NCBI GenBank assembly: GCA_000349905.1
Contig: KB722736.1
Location: 248,001-312,000, forward strand
DNA length: 64,000 nucleotides
From: Volvariella volvacea V23
Lineage: Eukaryota > Basidiomycota > Agaricomycetes > Agaricales > Pluteaceae
Direction of reading: 5' to 3'
The translations under genes and the position numbers were made by a program. How positions within the stretch are numbered: position 1 is the stretch's first letter; every line of letters begins with the position of its first letter. The notes below the pieces were generated by a model. The model was not told the origin of the DNA. It worked only from the letters and a program-made list of their open reading frames with translations, and searched no databases. Below, in pieces: positions 39,545 through 51,790 of this stretch.

Positions 39545-42500
39545 ATGCGCAACAGTTTGTCGCTCCTGTCAAGAACACCAGTCTCCACCACCACCACCTC
39601 TCCCACTAGCACGCACAGTCACGAATCAGATTCAGCACCCACCCCACGTCCACACATTCCTTCCATCCGTCTCGTCTCCGCCAAACCCTCCGCAACGGGC
39701 CCGGCCTCCGACGCGAGCCCCATCTCTCGCTATCCCTGGGATGCACCCTCATCAGCCACAGCCGCATCCACATCACCACCACAGACAATGTCCAAGGGGA
39801 CGATATCCCGCCCGTCTGCTCTGGCGCCGAAGGACGCCAACAGCGCCGCGGGCACGAAGAAGCGCCTCGTCCCTAAAAAGTCGAGGCTGGGCCTTTTGGG
39901 CGTCGTCGGGAGCAAAGTCTCCGGTGCGAGCTCTGGCTCGAGCTCGAGTTCTACTGCAGCTGCATCCGCGGGGGACGACAAGGAGAATAGTATTAGAATC
40001 GTCGATGTCACCCGTCGGGACACCAAGACTGGCACGCTCGGCCTGGGCTCGCCGAGCGCGAGCTCGACCGGCCGGGGGTTCTCGATTTATGTTGACCCCA
40101 CGGAGGACCCTGATATCGGGGAGATTGTGGTCGTGAAGAAGCAAAAGTCGAGAGCGGCGCTGAACGAGATGGGGTGGGGCGCTTTGGAAGAGGTGACCAA
40201 CGTACCCCAGGCGAGTCAGGATATGCAGCCTGCGGCTGTTGAAGAGGAGGAGAAGCCTGTGGGCAAAGGTAAGAATGAAGAAAGCAAGTGGTGGAGCATC
40301 GGTCGAGGACGAGGACGCAAGGACGCGAAGGAGAAGGAGAAGGGTAAGGATAAGGAGAATAAGGTTCACGAGAAGGGATCTCTTCGAGCTAGAGGTAAGG
40401 CGACGAGAGTTTGGATGCAGGGTAGCCTTGTGCTCACCGTATTTCAGCTGGGTCCATCCGCTCGATTCTCACCTCTTCCAAGCCGGCACAGGAGATGCCT
40501 CCCCGGTCCAAGAGTGAGTCTGCCCTCCCTGCACCGCGCCCGCTAGGCGCATACTTACCGCTCCTACCTACCCTGCAGCCCCGGACCCGCTCAAGCCCAC
40601 ACAAGATGCCCGCTCGCGCTTCAACTCCCTCGACTCTAGCCGCATTCTCAACTCCCGTCCACACCTCTCCGCTGCCAGCCTCTCCACCAAGACAGGGCAG
40701 AAGCTCAAGTCCATTGTCGAGCCCGAGGATGACGCGGAGGCCACTCCCCGCCGTCCCTCCACGGCCACAGCCGCATACTCGCACGCGCGCGCTGGCTCTC
40801 CAACACCGACAAAGCCGAGGACCGTGTCCGCCACGTCGACGAGCACCACCAACACGGAGGCGTCCACGCAAGGGTCGATCGCGATCCGGGCGATGAGATC
40901 TGTGCGATCTCTGGCTCGCATGGCCAGCTGGGCGCAGCTGAAGAACGACGACGACGAGGACGGGGCGGAGAAGAAAAGGAAGGACAGGAAGGAGGAAAAG
41001 GAAAAAGAAGACACGCTCCGACGATCATTCGAAGCGGGAATGACAGGCTCGATCGCGAACAGTCCCGGAAATGGAAATGGGACGATCAAAAGCGTCGGCC
41101 AGCAGCCACCTGAGCCATCTTTGGGGAAGAAGAAGCGGAGCATTTTGGGAATTGGCTTGCCGTCGAGCATGAGCATCCGGATGTCGTCCGTCCGGACTCG
41201 GAGCTCGTCCTCCGGGGCTGCGTCGTTGATGAGCGTCTTCAACCCCCCAAGCGCGGGTGCGAGCGCGAGCTCGTCGGTGTCGAGCCGGCACAAGCACACG
41301 CTGAGCAGCCCGATGCCCGTTCCGCAGAGCATCATCATGAACCCGTCGCGGCTGTCGGTCGAGTCGAGCGTGAGAGGGAGAGATAGGTCCGGGTCGGTCA
41401 TGTCGAATGTGTCGTCGTTGAGGCCGCCGTCGACGGTGTCGTCGCGGGTGTCGAAGACGTCGACCGGGAGCGGGTATTCGAATTCGGGCGGGAGCATTGG
41501 GGTGAGCGTCAAGTGGGACGAGGAGGGGCTGGAGAATGTGAAGGAGCAGAGGAGGAGGGAGAGGGCGGATCGGCGTGCGCAGGCGGAGGCGAGGGCGGTG
41601 CAGGAGGAGCAGGAGGAAGAGGAGGAGGAGGGGAAGAAGGGGAAGAAGAAGAGCAAGAAGGGCAAGGAGAAGGAGGAGGAGGAGGAGAAGAAGGGCAGTG
41701 GAAAGAAAGAGTCGAAGAAGTCGGCTGCTGATGCCAGGCGGAGGGTGGGCATCGCGGACATTTTCCCGGACGCAGATATAAGGGGTGCGAAGAAGAAATT
41801 GAGCCTGCTGTCGCTGAGGAACGAGGATACCACGAAGCAGGAGAAGAGGCAGGCTGAGAACGTGCCACGCCATGTGGAGCCGGTCGAAGATGACGACGAC
41901 GAGGAAGCCGAGCAAACCCACACCCTGGGACGCTCCCGCCCAAGTGATTCGGATGCCACACCGACCATGAAGATGAGACCCCGACCAGTATCCGAGCAGG
42001 TCTTTAGCAAGAGTCGTCCAGTGGCCGTGTACGAGGATGATGAGCGTGAGTTACCCGTCCCCCCTCCACGTTCCGCGTTTTCGTTCCTGATGGTATTGTC
42101 ATCGTGCTGACCGTGGGATTCCGACACAGGAGTCTTGTCCAAATTGGAGGGAGCGACCAACGATCTAGCTCAACTTATCAACATACTCGATTTGGAAGCC
42201 TCGCCGAGTCCCGATGGTGTTTCGCCTGCTCGTCCGTCTCCTATTCCCTTGGACAAGTTCCTGTCGGGAGAGTACAACGCTAGCACCTGGTTCCATCCTT
42301 CGGACAGTCCTTTGAAGTCGGGGAAACAGGGATTGTTGGGTTCTAGGGCGATCACCGCGTCCAACGGCTCCCTCCGTCCTTACGCACAGCGAAAGAGCCA
42401 CTCGGCTCCTAGCCCCATTTCGACCACGACCTATACAGCAACCAGCTCTGGTTCCATCCGAGCCAAACCATCTGCAGCCGATCTCCTGGGACAGCCCATC

Positions 42501-45500
42501 GCGCCATGGTCAACCCTCATCCAGACCCTCTCTCCCGACCCCGATGCCTTATCACCCACCCACCACACCCGCTCCCGCTCAGCCTCTGGATCCCGTTCGG
42601 ATTTGTTAGAAGACCCCGCCTCGCCGACGCCCCGATCCAAACAAGCAGCGCTGCGGTACAAACGCGAGTCCACGCCCGCGCCGGAGCCGGAGCCGGCGCC
42701 CGTCTTCCAGCCTCTCAAGCCCCGCGCTTCGAATGCGACGTCTCTGAGGATCGTGCCTAAGGGCTCAAAGACCCCCTCGTCCGCAAAGAAGCTGAGAGCG
42801 ATCGGGCATCTGGATCCTGAATCGCCCTCACCCAAATCGCGTGCGCATGCCCGTACGAGTTCGAGCCACTCTCGATCGACTTATCGATCAGCGGAGGACT
42901 CGGACGGAGATGAACATGAAGAGTCGCCAAGGAGGAACGGGACGGTTCGAGCGTCGTACGCCACCTTTGGGTCAAAGTCTGATGCTTCGAATGACACAAG
43001 CGCAAGCACGGATGAGATGGGCGTCTCGTTCTCCCCTTTGTTCAAGCAGCTCGATCGGGCTTATGCTGGGAATAGTGGGACGGCTACGAGGATCGGGACG
43101 GTCAAGAAGCGGAAGACGATGGCGGAGCTGTTTGACTCCGAGTCGGAGGCTGTTGAGAACAGGCCGCCCTCGCGTGCGCTGTCGGCTAAACACAGCACCT
43201 CTGTCCTCACCCACTCCCAGACCCACGCGCGCAGTGCTTCCTCTTCCTCATATACATCCGCCTATCGACAAGCACAAGCACAAGCACAAGCACACGAGGA
43301 CTCTGACCTCTACTCCGACTCGGACGTCCCAGACGAGCTCAAGGTCATCCTCAAAGAGGAAGAACACCACCACGAAATCGGCCGGCTGAACTGGAGCAAC
43401 GTCTCGAGCACGACTCTAGGGCGGGGCAGCAAATTCGGCAAGGCCGTCGCTGGTGCGCTTGCACGGCCTGGATCGAGCTCGGGGTCTGCTGTTGGTGCTG
43501 TTTCAAGGCCTGGGTCTCGTCCTGGATCGAGTTCGGGCGCTGGTGCGGGTAGTGGAACAATTGGTCGACGGATTTCGGCGTTGCCCTCGCCTGGGCTTCC
43601 GCCTGATGAGCCTTTGCCTTCTCCGTCGCCTCTGCCCCCTTCTCGTGCCCCCTCCCGTGCGCAGTCCTACACCCACACGCATTCGCATTCTCATTCTTAT
43701 TCCCATTCCCGATCGCGGTCGGTGACGCCGAGCTTCTTGGCCCACGAGGACTCTCTTGTTGACGGTCAGGGCGCTGAAGACGCGGATGTGAGTTTGGACG
43801 TGGACGTGGAGGAGGAGATGGATGTGCATGCTGGAGAGGACGACACGGCTTCGTTTAGCCCCCGCATCGGAAGCCTTCGCATGGGCCTCGGGATGAGCCT
43901 TAGCAGCGCAACAGAGGGGACGTCGTCCTTGTCTCTTTATACAACTCGAAGCGCCAGTGCCAGTGCCAATGCAAGTGCGATCCAGCTCGCACTTGCCAAC
44001 GCGAATGCAAACGGAAGTGGGAGTGGGAGTGGAGAAGAGGAAGACGAGGACCAGACGAAGAAGTCGTTCGATTTCACGGGGGAGCTGAGGAGGTTGAGCG
44101 AGGGCATGGGGTCCTCGCGGGACAGCTTCATCGAGCAGCTGGAGAATGCGTTCAAGACGCCTGCCAAGGTTGATTTGAGCTATGGGTTTTTGGGGTTGGG
44201 TGCGGATGAGAGTGTGGATGAGAGCGTGAGTGCGAGTACGAGTGGGGTTGATGAGTCGATGTCGATGTCGATGAGTGTGGAGAGCGTGGTTGTGGAGGTT
44301 CCGCCTGTGCAGGAGCCTGCTGGGTTGAGGGTTATGAAAGGGGAGAGGGGAAGCTTGGCTACGCTGGGTATGGGAATGGGAGGTGGAGAGAACGAGAGGG
44401 AGAATGAGACGGGTATTAGGAGGATGAAGAGCGTCATGACCAAGATTGGGGAGAGGAAGACTTCGACGATGAGGCTGAGCAGCAGTTTGGCGACAGAGCT
44501 GTCGAGAATCGAGAGCGAGGAGGAGCCAGAGGAGGGGAATACGACTATGATGACGACAACGGAGGCGGATGTGTCCGAGGTCAAGGTGGAGGATGTGAGC
44601 GTGGAGATCCATTTTGAGGACGAGGAGCCAGTGCCCCAGCCAAGAGCAAGCACCATGGTCAGGTCGCGCCGCATGGAAGAGAAGGAAAACCACTTCGACT
44701 CGTTCTCTACTGATCCTTTGCCAAGTGAAGAAAGCATTTTGGAAGACGAGTCTGTTGAGCTCCCCCGGCAGTTGATGATTCGACCATCTGACGGCCAGCT
44801 TGACATGGCTTTCAGGTTTGGTGGGTTCCCTAGGGAGAGGGGCGAGGAGCTAGCAAGGGAATTTGATCAATCTTTGACGAGGGACAGACCACTTACTCTG
44901 TCTGATATCATTCCACCCATCCCCCGCGCTCGTGTTCCCTCCGATTCCTCCATTTCGCCCTCATTGCTCGAGTCGGATGATTCCATCCTCAGGTCCATCT
45001 TTTCCAAAGCCCCCCAGCCGAGCAACCCAGCACCTCAGCCTCGAGTACCTGAGGAGCGACCTCGCCCTCTCCTCATTCCCCGTATTAGAGTTCAATCAGA
45101 TGCTAGCGATTCAGAACCAAGAGACATCAGCTTCAGCGACACAAGTCCCTACAGCCATTCACGCAGAACTTCGGGCTCGAGCTTCACGGGGTTCGACTCG
45201 TTCGAGGAAGTCAGACGGGGGTTCGAGTTCAATGTCAACAACCCACCGTTCTACCCCCCAGCGAACCACAACAACGGCGGTAGCAGCAGCAACAATCACG
45301 GCCACAGCCACAACCACCATCATAGCTACAACAACCACAGCTACAACGGTAACGGCAACAACAGGCCTAGTGTTTTGGACTACAGACGTGAATCATGGCT
45401 AAGCATCGCCTCTGTCTCCTCATACGGCCGAGTGGTCAACCCCGGCATCCCCGATCCTTTCGAGTACGGTCTGCCTGTCGTGAGAGAACGCCCGATATCA

Positions 45501-48004
45501 GAGGACATGTCCACGTTCTCGTTCTCCACACAGTCCGTGGACGACACCTTTGACTTTATCGATCGGAATGCTTACGAGCTCAGGAGGAGGAGAGTGGAGA
45601 GCGATGCCTCCAGTCAGCAGAGTTTCTTTGATTCAGATTCTCAGCAGGCTTCATGGCACGCTTCGGCTTCGGTTTCAGCTTCGACCTCTGCCTCTGCCTC
45701 TGCGTCTTCGTTGGCACAGATGGCTCGTACGGTCACCCATGGTCAACAACCCAAGCCTGTGCCGTCTGTCCGCACGCATCGATATAGGGAAATCAACATG
45801 TCAGCTACGTCGCTCCCTCCCGTCAGCCTGTACACCCGTCCCTTTGCATATGGTCAAGGCCAAGGCCCGAGCCAAAGTCAAGTCCGTGGGCGAGTAGACT
45901 CAAACGGAAGCACCTCGTCGTTCAGGAGCGATTTCTCAGCGGGCAGGCTGGCCAGACCTGGGCTGGGAGATAAGATGTTTGAGATGGAGGATCGGACTGG
46001 GTTCCCTCTTCCTTCTATTACGGCTTCGCCTAGGGAGAGTCTGTTTGAGCCTAGCGAGATGCACGAGGATAGCATGAGCTACGACGAGAGGACGCGAGAC
46101 GAGGAGGAAGAGGAAGACCACAGTGGTTCGAACGACTCGGGTCGCGTTGGAAGGATGAATCGTATTCCGTCTTTTGATTCAATTTTGAATGACAGGAGTG
46201 CGACGATGGACTCGTTGGACGCCTCGTCGGTGTTTGGAGGTGGTAGTTCGGGGTATGATTTGTCGCGTGATGACAGTCGGGACCATGCGAAGGTGTTGCC
46301 GCAGGCGCAGTTTAGACCGCTGTCGTTGTTTAGCGCGACAAGCGTCCAGAATAGTCCGGCGAAGAAGGATGATACTATGGTTAGCGTGAGTGTTCGTCTA
46401 TTCCCCTTTCACACCCCATTGATTGACTTTGGGAATAATAGATGATTGGTGGTGGACATATTCGCAGGCGGTCAATTGATTCGCTCATTGACGGATCGCC
46501 TTGCGTTCAAGCCAAGAAATCTCAGCAAGGCACCCACTCCTATAAACGTATTCCAGAACCGTTCGTCATCGAAGCTTCTCCACCGAAGCCCGAGGCATCT
46601 GTGCCAGAGAAAAAGCCCATCGCCTCGCCCTCTTCATCACCTTCCAAGGAGGAAGTTATTCCTTGCCCTCCTAGCGTTATCAAGAGACGAGAGACTGAAC
46701 AGAGCGTTCTCGTTGCTGCTGGTGAAGAAGCTTCTAGCTCTTGTGAGTTTACTTCGATTTACCATTCGCCTTCCTCACCCCCACATCTTCCTTGCATAGT
46801 CTTGACTGCCCCAGTCTTCAGTCGCCCAGCCCCACTCAACCGCTCACGCTCAAGCACATGCACAGCAAGCTCAGGCGCAGACACCCCTCCCCTATATGTT
46901 TCTGATGGCTCTTCGGTCGCCAGTGGTTCGATTTCCAGCATCGACCTTTCTCAGCTCGGTATGATGCTCGCGAACCCTAATCACCCTCAGACGTCAGCGT
47001 CGGGTAAAGCTAGAGCAAGAGCAAGAGGCCACGGACATCGCCGAAGGATTTCACAAGCTCGTGCGTCGAGGGCGTCTATATATTCTGTTTATGAGACTAT
47101 TCAGGAGGAAAGCTTCTCTGTACACTCGTCCCCCGCTGACAAGAATATGGCCGCTGATGATGACAACTCGACGAGAGCTCAATCTATCTTCGTTGTGGAC
47201 TCTGATACTGGGTCCATCTATTCAGTGCAAACTTGGGAGGAGGACACGACGGGGATGTTGACGAACTTGAGGAGGTACTATGCTTTAAGAGATGAGGCTC
47301 AGAATGCCGTTTTGGAGAGCAAGCAGATTTTCTCTGATACGCCTTTCTCGCTGTCGGAATTGCAATGTAAGTCTGTTATCGTCTCCACCGCGTCTCGAAT
47401 CTGCTCACCAAGTGTCATTTGTAGCCTTCCAACCACCCCGCAATCCAGCTGGAATGCGCGAACTACTCGAGCTATCTGTGCAGAACTTTGGTCCTCTGCC
47501 TTCTGAACTTCGTCCTCGCCGCGCGAGAACCTTCTCAAGACCATCGCCATACCCTCAGAGCCGTGTGTCCCGCAACTCACCCTCACCTGTCAAATTTGCC
47601 CGTCCACCCTCGTTCAACGCCAACACCCTTCAACCCCTTGGCTCTACCATGAACATGAGCACAACCTCGCTCTCGTATAAGCCCTTCTCGGAATTGGACA
47701 ATAAGTCAAAGGTGTTTTCGCTCCCGGCTGAGGAGGAAAGTTTTGGAAAGGATGTAAATGGCAGACCCCGCGTTGGATCTGGGGCTAAGAATGCACTGAC
47801 TAAGAAGGTTGCTAATGCATTGACAACTAGTGAGAAGGAGAATACACAATCGAGTTCGATGTCAGCGTGAGTACTGGATTGCTACAAGTTTACCGTACGA
47901 CTGATTTCATGTTTTTGTGTCATAGGAGCGAGTCGCTTCGCATCAATCGTCCTCGACCTCGCGGAAGACCTGCTGCATCCCAGCAGCGTCCAATCCGCGT
48001 TTAA
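39545..48004 (+). CDS. very large Ser-rich disordered protein with C-terminal AT-hook
   Basis: Eight exons (39545-40394, 40448-40513, 40579-42045, 42130-46385, 46442-46742, 46800-47366, 47425-47866, 47926-48004) join in frame into 2,675 codons. The product is dominated by Ser, Pro, Arg and acidic residues. A long Glu/Lys-rich stretch around residues 640-700 looks like a charged helix or coiled coil. Later parts have runs of alternating small residues (SASANASAIQLALANANANGS) and an Asn/His-rich patch. Short blocks look conserved rather than low-complexity: MIGGGHIRRRSIDSLIDGSPCVQ-type, ISQARASRASIYSVYETI-type, and LTNLRRYYALRDEAQNAV. The C-terminus has an AT-hook core (RPRPRGRPA) after KKVANAL, hinting at a nuclear or DNA-binding role. 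No enzymatic domain is seen. I do not recognise the family. Confidence 0.8.
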
Positions 48005-49168
48005 AATCACGTATACCCGCTAAACACGCGTCTACGCATACTCGCATTTGCATCATTCTCTCAATGAGAATTATGCTTCATATCAAGCAAAAACTGAACA
48101 TCTATGCTATGCTAGAACCTATGCACACCCCCTCCTCGCATCTTGCTTGCTGTCACGAACCAACATCTGTACGATTTTACGCAATTATCCGCCGCATTTG
48201 CCCTTTCATGCCACTCGCCTGGCACCCGCCCGCCCTTCACGACTTCCCCTTGTTACGCGCAACGCTATACACGACCACGACTGCTCATACAAGTTGACGA
48301 GCCAATTATCAACGAGCACTCCCGCAGTTGCACCTCCCCCATCACGCATCACGATGAACCGAACCACCGCATCGCATTCGTTCAGGTGCCCTAGTTCATA
48401 TGCATAGATGTTCAGCACATCCACTAGAACAAATCACGAATTTGTTTCACGTTTCCACGAGTGTGTACGACTTTCCTTTTTTTCCTTTTCCATCTTGCTT
48501 TCCTTGTTACTTTCTTGTTGGGGTTCGTTGGTTTCGCATGCATGTGTTCTGTTTTCCTTTTGCTTGCTATAGGGTATTGTGTTTTCCTTTCCTTTCCTAT
48601 CTCTCTCTCTTCTCTCTCATCTCTCTTTTCTTCCTCGTATTTACTCACCGTCCGCTCGATTCTTGCTAGATACGGCAGAGTCAGTGGTTCATCGATTTTT
48701 TTTTACAACTTTGACTGTTTGAATATCTGTTTACGATCTGATCTGTTTTTCTACGACTCAAGATGTGTATATGCCTTTTTGTCTCTCTCTCTCGCCTTGG
48801 TTCTTTTGCATTCTATAATGACGATTCCTGGAGATTCGGATAAATTGTAGATGGAAACCTTGGCGAACAACCTATGCCTCTCCTTTTTTTTGTCTGATGT
48901 GTTTATACGAGTACTATACGGTGGTGTTGCCTTGTATCCGATATTCAGAAAAAAACGAATAAAAGATGCCAGATGATCCCCAAAATTTTTGTGACATGAG
49001 ATTGCTACAAGCCGTGCACTATCTGATTGGAGCTGGTAGGTGCCGTTTTTTTTGTGGTCCACACATTACACGTCGCTACAAAATTCGCTTATCGCGTGTC
49101 TGCATCCATACTAAAGGACCGATTATCAACAATTGTTGGGAAAATACATCAAACTTTTTGTGTTGAAG
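48005..49168. other. 3' region between convergent large gene and RSA3
   Basis: C/T-rich, then T-rich sequence following the stop of the large gene, consistent with a long 3' untranslated region. An AATAAA-like word lies near 48957-48962. No further gene recognised. Confidence 0.5.
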
Positions 49169-49870
49169 TCATTGCAACGCAATCTCGTATTCCTTGATGC
49201 CCGAGGTGCCTTGAGGCGTCGTAAACACATCAGCACCAGACGCAAGCGAGTCGATCAACATCGCCAGCTTGGACGAGTTAAAGTTGGGCTCCTGCGATGC
49301 GTTTGAACCCAGTCAGATCGACAATTCTCGGGACATGAAGAAAACGTAGTTTCAGCAGGTCAGACGCACTTTTCGAATCTCTTCCAAGTCGTCGCGAAAA
49401 CCATCAGCCACGGCGGACATCCAGAATTTCCTAAACTTGGCCTTCATCTTCTCCTCCGCCTCGGCCTCTGATTGTCCCTCCCCGTTCGCAGGAAATATGG
49501 TGGGCAAGGGTATGGGCACCGGCGTGGGTGAACGAGGGCGGGGGGTGGTCTCGTCTACCGTCGTGTGCTGGGCATCGACAAACGATCCGGGCGCATCCTT
49601 CTCTATCGCAATATCTTCAGAATCAGATCCACTGCTCGATGATGATGATGATGATGATGCGGACGACGACTCGGAATCGGACTCTGGTTGTCGTACGGTT
49701 GGTTTTCCAGACACCTTGACCTTGACGGCGGCCACTGGTTGCGGAGGCGAATCGCTCTCCGACTCGGATGAGGAGGATGAGGAGGACTCTGAAGACGAGG
49801 ACGCTACGCGCCTCTTTCGTTTCCTCGTCCGTTTTCTTTGGCCTGCAGCCTGTGTCTGCGCTGGGGGCAT
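49169..49870 (-). CDS. RSA3: ribosome assembly protein 3 (RSA3)
   Basis: Two exons: the first encodes MPPAQTQAAGQRKRTRKRKR through a Ser/Asp-rich acidic region to FRKFWMSAVADGFRDDLEEIRK; the second gives EPNFNSSKLAMLIDSLASGADVF and ends KEYEIALQ-stop. The intron runs from about 49293 to 49368 (GTGCGT...GCAG). Total 207 residues. The C-terminal FWMSxVADGFxDDLxxIRKEP-LAMLIDSLxxGADVF block is that of Rsa3, a nucleolar factor of 60S ribosomal subunit assembly. The basic N-terminal cluster is a likely nucleolar signal. A second upstream ATG in another frame (50077-50079) opens an overlapping basic frame and may be a leader frame. Confidence 0.85.
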
Positions 49871-49930
49871 TGGTGCTCCAGCCTGCGAGTCTCGGTGGCT
49901 ATGGAGATTTTTTGGAACCCAAAGGTGGGG

Positions 49931-49942
49931 TTAGGGTTTAGG
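49931..49942 (-). promoter_or_regulatory. telobox-like CCTAAACCCTAA upstream of RSA3
   Basis: On the minus strand CCTAAACCCTAACCCC lies about 60-75 bp upstream of the RSA3 start codon. AACCCTAA boxes are known in promoters of ribosomal and ribosome-biogenesis genes in several eukaryotes, where telomere-repeat-binding factors act; the same use here is inferred. Confidence 0.45.
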
Positions 49943-51600
49943 TGATCGGAGCTCTGGGTGGAGGCGGGCTTTCTCTTCCTTCGCCTTTTGACTTCTGCAA
50001 CGAGCTGGAATCTCCCCTCCAGGGGTGAGTTGGAGCCATCGATATATCTTCGCCTGCTCTTAGATGCAGGAGCGCTCACGCCCTTCAGCGCGCGTAGTTG
50101 GCGCGGAAAAATGTATCTCCCCCGTACTCCGATCTGGGTCCATAGTGGGACAGAAGAATCACCGCGTTTTAAGAATAGACGCTTCTTTAGTCGAATTGCA
50201 TGGTAGGCACTCGGTGAAGCATGCTATTCGTGATCAACTGCTTGGGGATTTATCTACTTGCTGTAAGTTGTGGAGCATCGAGAATCCAAGGACTAAATAA
50301 CTTTGTCCCTTCCTAATGCAGGTGACCTACACTGTTAGGCGACCGGGACCAACGCTAGAGGCCTCGAGTGGCACCAATACCATGTGTATCAAGTCCGGAC
50401 TGTCTATAGTACTGGAGGCATCTCGAACTTAAAGCACTGAATACAACGGCTATGGGTAGATTCAAGACCCAGCTGCGTCTTCCCCGCCATTTTCCAATTC
50501 AATACGGCTCAAGTCATCTCCTTTCTTCCTCCGCATAATTTGCATTCGTGGCGAGATTTTGTTTGATATGACATTGCTCATCCACTAGTCCAATCACGCC
50601 TGCTTGCGTAGTCCTCTGTCCTGCACAATTACGAGGCGGGCCTCGCTTCCGGTTCCACTCGCGCCGGCCGCTTGGCTGATTTACCTTCTCCCCTCACCTT
50701 CTTGATGTGGGGGAGTGGGCCTAACCTCGCAAGGCTGACGTTTCTATAGGCACATGGTTACGTTTCTCCGATGACTGCCGTTCTCGCTGTCCCATTCTGC
50801 CAGTTGGTGAGCGCATTCTCAATTCAAAACCACGGAAGAATACCAGACAGACGTGGTGCTCACCATCGTTGGGCAGCGAGGCATATGGACGGTCCGGCTA
50901 TATGACCATATTCCGCTCGTGACACGACCTTGCCGCTGCTGCGTGTGTTCTTCGAATGGCCTGGAAGGCTGTCCCATACCATGGGTTGTGTACTTCCCCG
51001 GAGACGGATAAGCGTGCCCCATGGGCGACAGCGGTGCACTGGCGGTCCTACAGTGATAGTGGTATCGGATAATCAAGCTGTCAATACGGCCGTCAATGTG
51101 GCCGTCAAGAGGAAGCAGTGTAACGCCTGTGTTTCATTCTATACGCTTATCGGGTTCCATGGTCCACGTCTGGGTTACATGTCGTGGATGCAGACTCTCC
51201 TTGGCCATTCAAACCGTCCCTTTGTGGCTGGATAATTGTTGACACTTTTACGCCGCTACTCACGCGAGGTCCTTTCCCATCCTACAGCGTAGCCATCGCG
51301 CAGAATGACTATTCTAGAGCTTTATTACTCAGGGCCAGTGCCTTTCTGATCGTACGGCCCGCTGGAAACGATGTTGTATTATTATCGTCGTTCTGGAGAC
51401 ATCATCGGCGAAAGTCGAATTGCGTAGTGACTGAACAGATGGTGCAAATATTTTATCCTGTTCACAGCAAGGTACAAGATGGTGTAGCTACGAGGTCCGG
51501 ACGGAGATTGACGGCCCGCATGTTTTAGAAGAACTACCAGTGATTTAGGTGTTCTTGCAGGCCATAATGGAGATATGCGATCATACTTCGACCACTATTG
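49943..51600. other. intergenic; mostly right copy of the promoter-side repeat
   Basis: From about 50515 on, this is the plus-strand counterpart of about 5380-6460. Between 49,950 and 50,510 there is no recognised gene. Confidence 0.5.
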
Positions 51601-51702
51601 TAATCAATGTCACCAACGGCTATGTTTGACTTGTGTCATAGATCCAAAAGCGAAGGAGGTGAGTGCATTCGGTTTTTCCGATGGACAGTAGCAGAGACGA
51701 GT

Positions 51703-51709
51703 TATAAAA
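51703..51709 (+). promoter_or_regulatory. TATA box of intact pectate lyase
   Basis: A single TATAAAA, 88 bp upstream of the start codon, within GACGAGTTATAAAAGCAGG; its left-arm counterpart is triplicated. Confidence 0.7.
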
Positions 51710-51790
51710 GCAGGCTGAAATCTGCTGTTGAGGACCAACAGTCCACCGGGATCTGTCCTCTGTCAACGGTTCTTCCAACTCCTGCTCACC

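Noticed and set aside
40568..42160. Long minus-strand frame of 530 codons opposite the disordered protein
   Set aside because: Low-complexity Ser/Phe shadow of the Glu/Lys- and Ser-rich coding exon; it ignores the splice sites that fit the plus strand.
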